From assembly GCF_029240175.1 (NCBI RefSeq), contig NZ_JARBTM010000007.1, forward strand, positions 87,045-151,044: a DNA stretch of 64,000 nt, written 5' to 3'. The position numbers and the translations under genes are program-made. Of the stretch, positions 63,979 to 64,000 are shown piece after piece; position 1 is the stretch's first letter, and the number at the start of each line of letters is the position of its first letter. Source of the DNA: Anaerosolibacter sp. (GTDB lineage Bacteria > Bacillota > Clostridia > Peptostreptococcales > Thermotaleaceae). A model generated the notes under the pieces. It did not search any database, was not told where the DNA came from, and was given only the letters and a program-made list of their open reading frames with translations.

Positions 63979-64000
63979 AATTTTTTAAAAAGACTTGACT

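Overview
This window looks like chromosome from a low-GC, anaerobic, endospore-forming member of the Clostridia, close in style to Alkaliphilus and relatives. The support is AT-rich DNA with strong AGGAGG-type ribosome binding sites, T-box leaders on tRNA-synthetase genes, a Stickland-type ornithine fermentation operon, the SCIFF peptide and its radical-SAM maturase, CotS-type and SpoIID-type sporulation proteins, and gene order typical of clostridia. About 59 complete protein genes are supported. I saw no rRNA, tRNA, CRISPR array, transposase or phage gene.

Layout, left to right. (1) 1-14.1 kb, all leftward: a conserved housekeeping block read as rrf2, nifS, nifU, mnmA, a PRC-barrel gene, a small membrane protein, an AI-2E-family permease, T-box, alaS, ireB, [degenerate phosphatase-like membrane protein, aldo/keto reductase], ruvX, a DUF1292 gene and sfsA, with a 48-codon zinc-ribbon gene near the left edge. 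(2) 14.2-28.8 kb: an accessory glycan and spore-surface region. It has two kinase-fold (CotS-like) proteins, four copies of one GT-A glycosyltransferase domain in three genes (one a tandem fusion), a glucose-1-phosphate cytidylyltransferase, a GT4 enzyme, a divergent UXS-like/Ugd pair, two paralogous propeller-plus-coiled-coil proteins and a cysteine-rich protein. Three places here carry an AC-N17-CATA pattern of the kind used by the mother-cell sigma factor SigK. (3) 28.8-39.3 kb: a noncoding structured stretch, a DUF3343 gene, a dispersed repeat, and the complete D-ornithine pathway operon (ord-ortA-ortB-oraS-oraE-reactivase-orr). The operon is preceded by a near-consensus sigma-54 promoter and a PAS/AAA+/Fis activator gene. 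(4) 39.4-43.4 kb: glyA, a divergent split threonine/serine exporter, thioredoxin, an RseC-type protein, and a DUF2325 gene under an almost perfect Fur box. (5) 43.5-63.7 kb, all leftward: the conserved clostridial block queA-tgt-yajC-(TIGR04086)-SCIFF-SCIFF maturase-gammaCA-secD-secF-aarF-apt-relA-dtd-MBL-HTH-hemZ-[T-box]-hisS-aspS, led by a SpoIID-domain protein.

How the genes work together. Regions 1 and 5 are translation, tRNA modification, Fe-S assembly, stringent response and protein export. Region 3 takes L-ornithine through D-ornithine and 2,4-diaminopentanoate to 2-amino-4-oxopentanoate, then cleaves it thiolytically with CoA to D-alanine and acetyl-CoA; this is switched on as one sigma-54 regulon. 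Region 2 is best explained as a sporulation-time module making a sugar polymer or glycoprotein coat: Ugd plus the UXS-like enzyme could supply UDP-glucuronate and UDP-xylose, RfbF could supply CDP-glucose, and the glycosyltransferases would use them. That functional reading is inference. The less-described items are the SigK-like motifs tying the cluster together, the propeller/coiled-coil pair with matching C-termini, the Fur-controlled DUF2325 gene, the 29-bp perfect inverted repeat beside the sigma-54 promoter with a further copy of its core 14-mer inside the activator gene, and a roughly 120-150-bp dispersed repeat.
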